Position numbers and translations under genes: made by a program. The notes beneath the pieces are model-generated. The model had not been told where the DNA came from. It did no database searches and saw only the letters and a list, made by a program, of their open reading frames with translations. From positions 1-64,000 of the forward strand of contig JAFEGL010000063.1 in NCBI GenBank assembly GCA_018239895.1: a stretch of 64,000 nt of DNA, read 5' to 3'. Position 1 is the first letter of the stretch. Every line of letters starts with the position of its first letter. Shown piece by piece: positions 44,301 through 51,925 of this stretch. The DNA is from Verrucomicrobiota bacterium. Lineage in GTDB: Bacteria; Chlamydiota; Chlamydiia; Chlamydiales; SM23-39.

Positions 44301-46760
44301 ATGGGATGGCTCGATCCACTTCACCGAGTCAATGGTCTCGATCAGGTCGGCATCGGCTTGTTTATTCAAGTTCGATCGGACCTGTTTCAGGTATCCTTCG
44401 GCGTTGTCATGGGATACATATTGGAGCGGGTAGAGGACGAATGTCTGGTTTGTCTTGGGGACGGCCGATCCGGGGGTATCGAACGTTTTCAATAGATCTT
44501 GGATTCGAGCAATACTCGCCTGGTCGCCGTTGAACATGAACGAATGGGAGGGCTCGATCCATTTCATCGAATCGATCGTCTGGATCAGGTTCCCTTCGGT
44601 CCGTTTATCCAGATTATTTTCCACCTGTTTGAAATAGGATTCGGTTTTTTCGGGTGTCGCATACTGGAGTGGATAGAGGAAGAATGTTTGATCCGATTTG
44701 GGAGCAGCAGAAGCGGGATTGTCGAATGTTTTCAATAGTTCTTGAACTCGGGAGATGCTTGTCTGATCTCCGTTGAACATAAACGAGCGGGAGGGTTCGA
44801 TCCATTTTGCCGACTGGATGGTATCGATCAGATCGCCGCTCGACTGTCTGTTCAGGTTTGAGACCACCTCTTTTAAATAGGCCTCAGTCTTTTCCTGAGT
44901 GGCATATTGAGGGGTAAACAGGAAGAAGGTCTTCTCAGGGACTCTGGGTCCTGAAGAGACATCGAGGGTCGCCAAAAGATCTTCAATCCTTTTCAAAGAG
45001 GAGGGGTCTCCGGTAAAAAGGAGGGAGTTAGTCGTTTTGACCCATTTTACACTCTGAAGAGAGCGGAGGAGTCCGGGATCGGCTAAATGTCCCGATTTGA
45101 GGTTGTCTGCTACATCGCGGATCGAAGTGAGGAGCTGCTCTCCCTTTTGCGATCTTGGCTTGTAGATGTAAAATTGGGAACTCACTGGCGGCGGCGCTGC
45201 AATTCCTTTATCGAAAATGGGCAAAAGATCTTGGAGTCTTTTCAAAGAAGCATCGGAGCCGGTAAATAAGATCGAATTTGTTTCTTTGATGTATTTCATC
45301 CCTCCGATCGTCTCGACGATTCCATCTTCATTTGCGTGGGACTTTTCCAAACTTTTCGCAAAATCTTTCAGTGAAGACTCGATCTCGTCAGCGGGAGCCT
45401 GTTGGATCTTGTAGACGTAAAAGTTATTTCTCGTGATGACTTTGACTTTTCCCGGGATGTCGATGGTCGAGAGGAGCTCTCTCACCCGGTTGAACGTCCG
45501 CTCATCGCCCGAAAAAGAGAGGGTGTTTGTCAAAGGGTTGACCTTCACGCTCTCCATTGTCTCGATGACCGCTTCGTCGGCTCCCTTGGTCCCTTTGAGG
45601 TTGTCGGCCATCTCTACGAGGGCGCTTTGAACATCCTGGGCACTTCTATTTTGCGGTCGGAAAATGAAAAACGATGTCGGGGCGACCCCTGTTTTTGAAG
45701 GGACGTCGAGAGCGTTTAAAAACTCTCTCAATTTATCCGTCGAGCTTTTGTTGGCAATGAACAAAATCGAGTTGGTGTCGCGGATCAGCTTGGCGCTCTC
45801 GATCGATTGGATCAGATCGGGGTCGGGCGATCCTGCTTGCTGTAAATGGGCTGCAATATTTTGCAGACCTTTGATCATCTCGTCGCCGGTTGCGTGCTCG
45901 ATTTTGTAGACAAAGATGTTTTCCGACTGGAGTTTTCTCTCAGTGAGGATATTTTTTTTTGCTGGGGTATCCAATCCGGTCAACACCGTGACGGCCCGAT
46001 CGTCCAATTCAGCCGTCGAGACGATGTGGATCGTATTGGCCAGCGGCTGAGGGACCATGATGAAGGGGGTCCCTTGAGCCAAAGGGTCCATGATCTGGCT
46101 CGCCATGTTGATCAACATTTCTGGCGAGTTGAATTTTGCTTCGTAGGTCCGGATCTCGATCTTTGTATGGGGCGCATCCAAGTTTTCGATCAAAGCAGCC
46201 ACTTTGTCGACGTTGGCTGTCACATCGGTTAAGATCAGCTGCCGCGTTTCCGACGAAACATCGAGGATCGAATCCTTCGACAGCATTGGCCTTATGATCG
46301 CTGCGATCGAATCGGGAAGAGCTGTTTTGATCCTGAACAGGCGGGTCACAATTGGGGCATTTCCAGCTGAAACGCCATCCGTGACGATGGTGGCGATCTG
46401 TCTGACGTCGCTGTTTTTGTGTATGACTAAGTTGTTGTCTTGTTCTAGGAGGACCAGGCCGTGGATCCGGAGCACTTGAACGAGGGTAGCCATCACATTT
46501 TTCGGAGTGATGGGCCCTTCAGACACGACAGTGACATTAAAATCTAAATCGGTCTCATCGAAAATGAAATTCACACCGCAGATTTTTCCTGCGAATCGGA
46601 TGTATTCGATGATGGAGAGCGTATTGTAATTGATCGTGTAGCCCTCTTTAGGAGGAGCTGCAGCTTCTGCCGGCTTGTCATCGGCCCATAACGGGGCGAT
46701 GCCTAGAGCAGAGGCGAGGGAGAAATAAATAAAATTGGTCCTGATCAAACCAAAATTCAT
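41373..46760 (-). CDS. cdsC: T3SS outer-membrane secretin CdsC (SctC), expanded
   Basis: An 1795-residue secretin, about twice the size of Chlamydia CdsC (roughly 920 residues from memory). Signal peptide to about 25, then N0-like domain (about 40-112, YNTLSIIEYIRFAG), N1-like (about 138-198) and another N-like part (about 200-272). Next come 14 tandem ~80-residue repeats (about 281-1446), each beginning like NFYLYKPQNV and containing 'MKYVKETNSLLFTG' then a ring-facing 'LIKxxDVP' end. The C-terminal secretin core starts near 1447 (QVFIEMLVIQTSMN) and includes LNVPFAGSFVNNIGNN, GLPCLGGLPLIGAAF and VVIFIRPQIL. The repeats should build a much taller periplasmic barrel. The start is ATG 46760 with a weak Shine-Dalgarno. 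It is the last gene of the T3SS block, after pkn5. Confidence 0.95.
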   Translation of the reverse strand: MNFGLIRTNFIYFSLASALGIAPLWADDKPAEAAAPPKEGYTINYNTLSIIEYIRFAGKICGVNFIFDETDLDFNVTVVSEGPITPKNVMATLVQVLRIHGLVLLEQDNNLVIHKNSDVRQIATIVTDGVSAGNAPIVTRLFRIKTALPDSIAAIIRPMLSKDSILDVSSETRQLILTDVTANVDKVAALIENLDAPHTKIEIRTYEAKFNSPEMLINMASQIMDPLAQGTPFIMVPQPLANTIHIVSTAELDDRAVTVLTGLDTPAKKNILTERKLQSENIFVYKIEHATGDEMIKGLQNIAAHLQQAGSPDPDLIQSIESAKLIRDTNSILFIANKSSTDKLREFLNALDVPSKTGVAPTSFFIFRPQNRSAQDVQSALVEMADNLKGTKGADEAVIETMESVKVNPLTNTLSFSGDERTFNRVRELLSTIDIPGKVKVITRNNFYVYKIQQAPADEIESSLKDFAKSLEKSHANEDGIVETIGGMKYIKETNSILFTGSDASLKRLQDLLPIFDKGIAAPPPVSSQFYIYKPRSQKGEQLLTSIRDVADNLKSGHLADPGLLRSLQSVKWVKTTNSLLFTGDPSSLKRIEDLLATLDVSSGPRVPEKTFFLFTPQYATQEKTEAYLKEVVSNLNRQSSGDLIDTIQSAKWIEPSRSFMFNGDQTSISRVQELLKTFDNPASAAPKSDQTFFLYPLQYATPEKTESYFKQVENNLDKRTEGNLIQTIDSMKWIEPSHSFMFNGDQASIARIQDLLKTFDTPGSAVPKTNQTFVLYPLQYVSHDNAEGYLKQVRSNLNKQADADLIETIDSVKWIEPSHSLMFNGAPSSIARVQDLLKNFDSPQGAPKPNFFLYQPQFASREKTENYLKQVADHLNKQTDDDLITTIKSMKWIEPSHSFMFTGSTPSIARLQDLLKTFDNPTSAAHTIQKGFYLYKLQFVPSDKTENYIDQLAQSLEKRGTDPDLVEALKTRKWMPDSHSFLFSGNEASLNKIKDILSNYDVSAESAKPAIKPGYYIYKLQNTTGDLVEEDLDSLSKNMKQSGMGDSKLVKVIDNMRYVKETNSLLLTGDPQAIEEAKELIAKYDYARPSSPSSNNFYLYKPQNVKAPDIEKSLRDIAANLKRANLADPTLLSAIDSMKYVESTNSIIFTGTPDALQKIQVLIKDIDVPAQKHAPIQHIGKTTFLLYKLQNASGPQIVTSIKAITSDLKKSGTSDKEFLAALNSMKYVKETNSLLFTGTEEALTKAQALVEKFDVTSLAAPVVKEAPPAPTGPGNFYVYKTQSLSGPELEKLLQDFAENLRSSGLNDPDLFNTIQSVRWVEKTQSLIFTGTEKSLDQVKELLKNFDIPANLPEGPAPANAKESSIQAIDNTSFLVYKLQFHKGDEIQGALRQIAKDLIISNAPVNQNLLNSINSIQWLEVTNSLLCSGDQETLTRLRELIKNLDIPLKQVFIEMLVIQTSMNNALTFGLEWGSKYKYRDKFSGSVSNLIPPNASLSSGSGTTGTVDSFSQAINNMNPSGTMTTVNGGSNGSSSSTTVKTPNPQLIPFVANGFDLGIIGEVIRHNGDTFLTLGSLLNALQTESETSVIMNPKLITQDSKTSSIFVGLNVPFAGSFVNNIGNNTVNTSNIEYRDIGMSLTITPVLGNSDIVTLDIAFDQSSTVSGQTGSISTTSGTSTTLSGVTTSKTTMQTTVHVPDQNFLILSGFVNANDNRNATGLPCLGGLPLIGAAFSTNNRTYNDTNVVIFIRPQILNSLDDMKKVSKEQEDFFREQSGTPFLQHNFEEAMEIVKTVDDE
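42421..45920 (-). repeat. Fourteen tandem ~250-bp N-domain repeats in cdsC
   Basis: The repeats run from 45920 (NIFVYKI) to about 42421 (LDIPLK), averaging 250 bases per unit. Units 5-9 (around 43.9-44.9 kb) are most alike (SMKWIEPSHSFMFNGD recurs almost unchanged), pointing to recent tandem duplication. Units near the two ends are diverged. Each matches the secretin N-domain pattern beta-alpha-alpha-beta-beta-alpha-beta with conserved 'SILFTG' and 'ALxxFD'. Confidence 0.88.
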
Positions 46761-46933
46761 AGAACTCTACATTCGCGCGCAAAGGAAACTAGTCGACCTT
46801 ATTCGAATCGTAAGACACTACTCAAATTAATGCAACTCGAGTTTCATTGCATATGGGCAGTTGAAGTATATCTTTTCCTGCAAAAAAATCCATCCTCAAT
46901 CAATATTTGAAAGACTGGGAATCCCCGCATCCC

Positions 46934-47089
46934 AAAAAATTCACCACAGAGACTAGGGAGAACACAGAGATAGGAAAGAGAGAAGAATTTTCTTTTAGCA
47001 AGAGCAACTTCTATTTTGCCTTCGCAAAGTAGAAATTAAACCTCCTTCCTATCTCTGTTTTCTCTCTAGTCTCTGTGGTGAATTTTTTT
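46934..47089. repeat. Inverted repeat with CACAGAGA-type arms between pkn5 and cdsC
   Basis: Left arm AAAAAATTCACCACAGAGAC (46934 on) and right arm GTCTCTGTGGTGAATTTTTT (to 47089) are nearly exact complements over about 45 bases, including CTAGGGAGAACACAGAGATAGG-like inner parts. The right end touches the pkn5 stop codon. Such arms are common dispersed repeats in several bacteria of the PVC group (from memory). They could act as bidirectional terminators; the rest of the 329-base gap holds no gene. Confidence 0.7.
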
Positions 47090-48673
47090 CTAGAAGATGC
47101 GGTGGATGGAGAGGACTGCGGAAGCGCGCTTGGATAGAGGCGCTTTTGTGGTCATCTTTTGGAGGATCTTCTCCGCTTGCGGTTGCGGGGAGAGGAGGAG
47201 ATGTTCAGAAATCTGCGGCTCTTCCCCTTTTGCGGGAGCCACTCCGAGAGAGTGGAGGAGAAGCGTATCGCCTGAATACCAGTTGTCTGCCGTTTCGAGA
47301 AGAGAGGCATTCGGTTCGGCGCCAAGCGCTGGGTTTGGCGTCGAGAGAATCCGCGGCTTTTTGGTCCCCTCGGGGATGTGCCAAAGATTGGTGTAGTTGC
47401 AGGAGATGAACGAAAGCTGGTCTTTGTCGGGATTTAAAATGAGAAGGCAAAGGCCAAACTTTTGATCCATCGGATCTTCGTTGAGGGCCCGGCTGAGAGC
47501 GTTGAGCATTTTGATCGGATGTTGATCTTTTTTCCCATTTTGGAAAAAAATTTCGACCGACATCCGGACCATGCCCCGAAAGATGGCGCTGTGGAAGATC
47601 GACCCGACTGTGGGGTTTTGCGGTTCGGCTAAGACTATGCCAAACCGGTTTTCCGAAAGGCGGAAAAAATCGAGGTAGAGACACGAGAGAGAGCTCCCTT
47701 CGTGAAGGGCGATCCCAAGCTCGACTTGGGGCCAGCGGGGCGCTTTCTTTTGGATTAAGATCGACCGGGTGCTCTGGATCATGTCGACCACTTCGTCGGA
47801 GATCTCCTCTTCCCGCGGCGAGGGCTCGTCGTGGAGAGTTTTTAAGTATTGGGAGATGTCGGTGATGAAATCGACGATGTCTTGATATCGTTGGGCCGGG
47901 TCGATTTTGAGGGCTTTTTCGATGATTTTTCGTAACGATTTTCCTAAAAGAGCTAAGTGGATGACTCCGTGGCTAAGCCGTCCGAGGATTAGCTCGTAGG
48001 CAATCACGCCAAGGGAATAAATATCGGATGAGTAGGAGACTTGGAGGGGATTTTCCTTCTGCTCGGGGCTCATGTAGACTGGAGTGCCCATCAACCGGCG
48101 GCTTTGGGTGATTCGCTCTTCGTTGAGATCCCCTTGCAACTGCGCGATGCCGAAATCGATCACTTTGATCTCGCCCGATTCGGTGATGAGGATGTTTTCA
48201 GGTTTTAAGTCGCGGTGGATTACTCCGTGCGTATGGAGGTGGCAGAGGGCGTAGGCGACTTGGAGGATGATCTCGAGGGCTCTTCGGTGCGAGAGAGATT
48301 TTTGCTGGATGAACTGGCGGAGCGAGATCCCCTGGATGAATTCCATCGCAATATAGAGTCCTTTTTCCCACTGCCCCTGTCCGTAAAGTTTGACGATATT
48401 CGGATGGTTCGTCATCGCAATGATCTGCGCTTCTTTGAGGAAACGGCCGACCATCTCTTTATTTTTTAGATATTTTGGGAGGAGGATTTTGATCGCGAGA
48501 GGCTGGGAGGTTCCCGAGTGGAGGCCTAAATAGAGGAGGCTCATCCCCCCTTTGTTCAACAGGCTCTCTACTTTATAGGGGCCGATTTTCGAGGGGATCG
48601 ATTTGGGGAGCGGCTCTTTTGCGGTCAAATCGGGGAGAGTCGTCTGTTTGTGGAAGTCTTCGTCATCGCCCAT
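47090..48673 (-). CDS. pkn5: Pkn5-type Ser/Thr protein kinase with C-terminal SpoIIE/PP2C-like domain
   Basis: A 527-residue protein. The N-terminal eukaryotic-type kinase domain (about 30-290) has the Gly loop LLNKGGMSLLYLG, ATP-binding Lys62 (AIKILL), catalytic Asp155 in VIHRDLKPENIL and Asp173 in VIDFGIA, all intact. After a linker (290-315), residues about 320-527 look like a degenerate PP2C/SpoIIE phosphatase fold: FRLSENRFGIVLAEPQ, then HSAIFRGMVRMSVEIFF, then CNYTNLWHIP and WYSGDTLLLHSLG. The metal aspartates of the SpoIIE pattern (GD and TDG) read AEP and HSLG, suggesting an inactive, perhaps scaffold or sensor, domain. Chlamydia Pkn5 is a T3SS substrate. It stands between cdsQ and cdsC as in Chlamydia, with repeats on both sides. 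Confidence 0.85.
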   Translation of the reverse strand: MGDDEDFHKQTTLPDLTAKEPLPKSIPSKIGPYKVESLLNKGGMSLLYLGLHSGTSQPLAIKILLPKYLKNKEMVGRFLKEAQIIAMTNHPNIVKLYGQGQWEKGLYIAMEFIQGISLRQFIQQKSLSHRRALEIILQVAYALCHLHTHGVIHRDLKPENILITESGEIKVIDFGIAQLQGDLNEERITQSRRLMGTPVYMSPEQKENPLQVSYSSDIYSLGVIAYELILGRLSHGVIHLALLGKSLRKIIEKALKIDPAQRYQDIVDFITDISQYLKTLHDEPSPREEEISDEVVDMIQSTRSILIQKKAPRWPQVELGIALHEGSSLSCLYLDFFRLSENRFGIVLAEPQNPTVGSIFHSAIFRGMVRMSVEIFFQNGKKDQHPIKMLNALSRALNEDPMDQKFGLCLLILNPDKDQLSFISCNYTNLWHIPEGTKKPRILSTPNPALGAEPNASLLETADNWYSGDTLLLHSLGVAPAKGEEPQISEHLLLSPQPQAEKILQKMTTKAPLSKRASAVLSIHRIF

Positions 48674-48688
48674 TCAAGGGTTGTCCTT

Positions 48689-48860
48689 AGAGTGTGTCTT
48701 CAAATTGAGGTTCTGTCGATTTTCGGGTTCTTTTGAACCAAATTTCGATCTAAAGTCGGGGGGTAATATCATTTCCCGCATATGACCCCCCGACTTTGGA
48801 TCAAAATTTGGTCAAAATAATCCCGAAAAGCGACGAACCCTCAAATTGAAGACACACTCT
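48689..48860. repeat. 172-bp palindromic element, copy 2 (upstream of pkn5)
   Basis: Near-perfect inverted repeat with ends AGAGTGTGTCTT and GACACACTCT; the interior shares TTTTCGGGTTCTTTTGAACC and GGTCAAAATAATCCCGAAAA with copy 1. It sits in the 322-base gap between cdsQ and pkn5; its left end is 15 bases from the pkn5 ATG. Compare 740-912, where the same kind of end lies 16 bases from the lon start codon. Confidence 0.85.
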
Positions 48861-48866
48861 TAGCAA

Positions 48867-48954
48867 GTAATGCTGAGCCCTGCTTGCGGGGGTGGGTAAT
48901 CTGCATCGCCGACCCGCGCTTCGCATAACTCAAGAGGCGGCCCTCAAGCATTAC
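48867..48954. repeat. Second structured segment between cdsQ and pkn5
   Basis: Ends GTAATGCTGAGCCC and GGGCCGCCTCTTGAG-complement/AGCATTAC form an inverted repeat of about eight exact and several near pairs, with a GC-rich interior (GCGGGGGTGGG, GACCCGCGC). It abuts the 172-bp palindrome. It may be an RNA structure or a second repeat element. No coding potential and no match that I recognise. Confidence 0.45.
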
Positions 48955-48995
48955 ATGTTGCGGACTACCCGGGTAAGCCGTTCGGTGAATGCATT

Positions 48996-50153
48996 TCACC
49001 CCAATTCTAAAATGCGGATACCCAGAGTCTCTCCTAGATAAACCAGCTCGGCGGCTCCGACTTTCTGTCCATTCACGGTCAAAGCGACCGGTTGTTCAGG
49101 TTGAATAGGGAGTTCCAGGAGATTGCCAGGGGCCATCTGCATGAGCTGTTCGAGAGTGACTCTCATTCGGGCCAATTCCACGCTCACATGGATCGGCAGG
49201 TCTCTCAAGGCGACCGCCTCTCCCTCTTCAGCTGGCCTCATCGACTGTGCGGGCCCTGAAAAAACGTCTTCGGATTCGCCTGGCATCTTTTTTTCCATAT
49301 CTGTGGCATCCTCGTAGATAAAAGAATAATCGAGAAGCTGAATTTTATTCTGCTTGATTTTCACATTGAAAAGGGGAGTCGTCCCCAACATCAAGAAAGC
49401 GGCCCCTGCCGATTTCTTAGCATCAAAGCTTCCCCGATCGAGGACAATGAAGTCCCCTTTCTTGATTTTTTCCCATTCGCTCTGGTGCAAAAGGACCGAA
49501 CCTGTCTTGACTCCCAAAATCAATTCGAGTCCGCGAGAAAGGCGGGCGGGGATCTGATCGGAGGGGAAGCTGTTGAAATGGTGGACCCAGCTTTGACGGA
49601 AACGGCTTGGAATCACGAGCCTTCCCGAACAGCCGCTGTGGTCGAAACTGATTTGCACATCGATGCAGAAAGAACTCTCTTCGGGGAGCGCTGCTTCTTC
49701 GTGCAAAATGGGAGTGAAGCCTTGAAGCAGCTCTATGCCTTGAGCGGCGTCCATCATTTCCAGCAGCAAGTAGCGGTAGAACCCTTCCTGCAAAATTTCA
49801 GAAGCGAGCGCTCGAGCCTTCGATTTTCCGTTGAGCATCCATGAGGTGAATTTTGCGATATCGGCGCGAGACATCATCCAGTAGACCGACCCGGCGAGCG
49901 GCGAGAGATCGATTGGAAACACCTGCACATTATTTCCCATCCCTTTCCTTAAATCTTCGGCCCCTCTCCACTCCTGGTTTCCCGGTTGGATCGAGAGTTT
50001 CGAAATCCCGAATCGGGAAGCGGCCAGCGACGAGAATCGGGCCCAATCAAATTCCGGGGAGTTCCCAAAAAGGGGAATCTGGTCCATCTCCTGCAAATGG
50101 GGGGAGATTTTTCTGAGATTTAAAAATCGTTTGACAGGCTGTGCATTCGTCAT
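48996..50153 (-). CDS. cdsQ: T3SS sorting-platform protein CdsQ (SctQ/FliN-like)
   Basis: A 385-residue protein of the cytoplasmic ring that presents cargo to the ATPase. The C-terminal ~65 residues are a SpoA (FliN) domain: IHVSVELARMRVTLEQLMQM, GNLLELP and VALTVNGQKVGAAELVYLG. A preceding SpoA-like part near 190-260 contains LGVKTGSVLLHQSEWEKIKKGDFIV. The N-terminal 180 residues are less conserved. Length and order match chlamydial CdsQ (CT672). The ATG overlaps the cdsP stop (ATGA), so the two are coupled. The 3' side is separated from pkn5 by repeats, leaving room for termination or a new promoter. Confidence 0.92.
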   Translation of the reverse strand: MTNAQPVKRFLNLRKISPHLQEMDQIPLFGNSPEFDWARFSSLAASRFGISKLSIQPGNQEWRGAEDLRKGMGNNVQVFPIDLSPLAGSVYWMMSRADIAKFTSWMLNGKSKARALASEILQEGFYRYLLLEMMDAAQGIELLQGFTPILHEEAALPEESSFCIDVQISFDHSGCSGRLVIPSRFRQSWVHHFNSFPSDQIPARLSRGLELILGVKTGSVLLHQSEWEKIKKGDFIVLDRGSFDAKKSAGAAFLMLGTTPLFNVKIKQNKIQLLDYSFIYEDATDMEKKMPGESEDVFSGPAQSMRPAEEGEAVALRDLPIHVSVELARMRVTLEQLMQMAPGNLLELPIQPEQPVALTVNGQKVGAAELVYLGETLGIRILELG

Positions 50154-51925
50154 CTTTTCTTCCCTTCAAAACCGCCCGAATCTTTCCCTTCGCCCTTCTC
50201 TTTTCTTTTCATGACAGGTTTATCGGTCGCATAGGAGGCATCGATCCGTCCGATCCTGAATCTAAAGTTGCCGTTTTGGAACGCGGCGACGAGGCTCGAG
50301 ATGTTTTGGTTAAATGCCATCACAGCTTCATTGGAGCCTGTGAGACGGATATTTAAAGAATCGGGAGCGGTCGCATATTTTTCAATGGTAATCGTCGCGC
50401 CGTAAAACTTGGAATAGGCAAACGAGGGGGAGTTCAGCACAACTTCGGTGCGGGAAATACCCGTCGGAGCCGTCATCACGTAGATCGTTCCCACCATTTG
50501 ATAAAAGAGGGACATCGTTTCAGGGGTTAAGTAAGGCGCCGCTTGAACCGTAGCCGATTGGGCCATCGGCTGGATGTCGGCCGGCAGAGCCGGGAGGGCA
50601 GGCTGTATAATTTCGGCGGCGATCTTTTCAAAATCGCGCCGGTTTCCTCCGCCCCTGCCGCCTTCTCGATCGTCCGTTCGGGCCGGAGGAGCTAAGGGAG
50701 CTCCCATCGGGATTTCTTTCTCTTCGCGCCCTGTGTTCGGTTTTTTCTCATCTCTACCTAACCAAGGGGCTGGCGACATGGGGCCCGGCGCTTGGATCGG
50801 AATCCCCTCTTCGGGCGTTCTCTCTTTTGTTGGCTGGCGTCCCTCTTCCGGTTTTTTTACCGCCTCTTTCTCGGGCAGTGGAGCGCCGGGGATAGGAGGC
50901 TGATAGTAGGGCTCCTCTTTTTTTTTCGGATGGGGCCTCGCCTCTTCTTCTTTGGGTTTTTGGACGCTCCAGGGAGAAGGGGGGAGGGCCTCTTTCTTTT
51001 CGGGGACGCCTGGTATCTCTTTTCTCACGCCAAAAGGGGAAAACTCCTCCTTTTTCGGCGCTGTTTTATGCTGGGGAGCCTCGCCAAAAACTTCTTTTTT
51101 CGGTTTCTCTGGGACCTCCTCATCTTCAGGCATCGCCCCTAGGTAGGACTCATCCTCGATCGGGATCTCTTTTTTCGGCCGGGGCGCCTCTTTTTTTCCA
51201 TGCTCTTCAAGAGGTTGAGCATAGTAAGGAGGGATCTCCTCCTCTTCATTCTCTTCTGCGGCTACTTTTTTAGGCTTCCCGGAGACCTTGTCGATGCTGA
51301 TCTCTTCACCCTTTTTTTGCGGAATAGCGAACGGAGAGGGCTCTTCTTCTCTTTTTTTTGTCTCGACCTTTTTCTTTTTCGCCCCTTTTGCAGTCGGTTG
51401 GCGGTCTCTTTCTGGCTCTCTTTGTTGCGAGGCAGCCGTTTCACGGAAATTCTGCCGCGGGGGCGGCGGCTCATCGGGCAAATTCACATCTTCCCAAAAA
51501 TCTTCTGAGCTTGGAAGCGAGCGTGCCGAGGCATCCTCGGTAGATCTCGGAGTCGGTTGGACGACCGGCTCGGTAGTTGGAGGTTGGGAGTAGGCTGGAC
51601 TCGGCACAGCTGTGTTGGCCGAGTCGTCGATCGCTTTTCTCGCTGGCGACGGAGTGGAACGAAACGAGGTCGGCTTTTCCACCACAAATCCCACCTCAAA
51701 CGGGGAGAGATTCCTCGGGCCGGCGTTGAGATCTTCGGGGACATCCTCGTCGCCCATTCTCGCGGCAAAGCGCCGGTTTCTTTGGCGGCTCTGTTCGTCG
51801 GGGTCGACCTCTTTGACCTTTTGGACCTTTTGCAATTCCTCGCGGAATTTTTTAGAATCGGGGGTCCCTCCGCCGCGGGAAGGTTCGGATGGAGGCGGCG
51901 GCCCGCCTACGCGATTGCTACTCAT
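50150..51925 (-). CDS. cdsP: T3SS CdsP (SctP/FliK-like needle-length and switch protein)
   Basis: A 591-residue protein that should measure needle length and switch substrate specificity. Residues 1-440 are low-complexity, dominated by Lys, Glu, Pro and Arg (KKKVETKKREEEPSPF, PRPKKEIPIEDE), an extended ruler. The last ~130 residues form a folded domain: TMSLFYQMVGTIYVMT, SRTEVVLNSPSF, SLNIRLTGSNEAVMAFNQNI and RFRIGRIDASY, resembling the FliK/SctP C-terminal switch domain. The tail is basic (MKRKEKGEGKDSGG). It is longer than typical SctP (300-400). The start overlaps the cdsO stop by eight bases and the end overlaps cdsQ as ATGA, so all three are co-translated. Confidence 0.85.
   Translation of the reverse strand: MSSNRVGGPPPPSEPSRGGGTPDSKKFREELQKVQKVKEVDPDEQSRQRNRRFAARMGDEDVPEDLNAGPRNLSPFEVGFVVEKPTSFRSTPSPARKAIDDSANTAVPSPAYSQPPTTEPVVQPTPRSTEDASARSLPSSEDFWEDVNLPDEPPPPRQNFRETAASQQREPERDRQPTAKGAKKKKVETKKREEEPSPFAIPQKKGEEISIDKVSGKPKKVAAEENEEEEIPPYYAQPLEEHGKKEAPRPKKEIPIEDESYLGAMPEDEEVPEKPKKEVFGEAPQHKTAPKKEEFSPFGVRKEIPGVPEKKEALPPSPWSVQKPKEEEARPHPKKKEEPYYQPPIPGAPLPEKEAVKKPEEGRQPTKERTPEEGIPIQAPGPMSPAPWLGRDEKKPNTGREEKEIPMGAPLAPPARTDDREGGRGGGNRRDFEKIAAEIIQPALPALPADIQPMAQSATVQAAPYLTPETMSLFYQMVGTIYVMTAPTGISRTEVVLNSPSFAYSKFYGATITIEKYATAPDSLNIRLTGSNEAVMAFNQNISSLVAAFQNGNFRFRIGRIDASYATDKPVMKRKEKGEGKDSGGFEGKKR

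Noticed and set aside
42421..45920. CRISPR-like periodicity of ~250 bp
   Set aside because: The units are protein-coding, in frame and too long for CRISPR repeats; they are N-domain repeats of the secretin.
48867..48954. Possible tRNA in the cdsQ-pkn5 gap
   Set aside because: No GTTCGAATC-type T arm, and the pairing pattern is a single long inverted repeat, not a cloverleaf.
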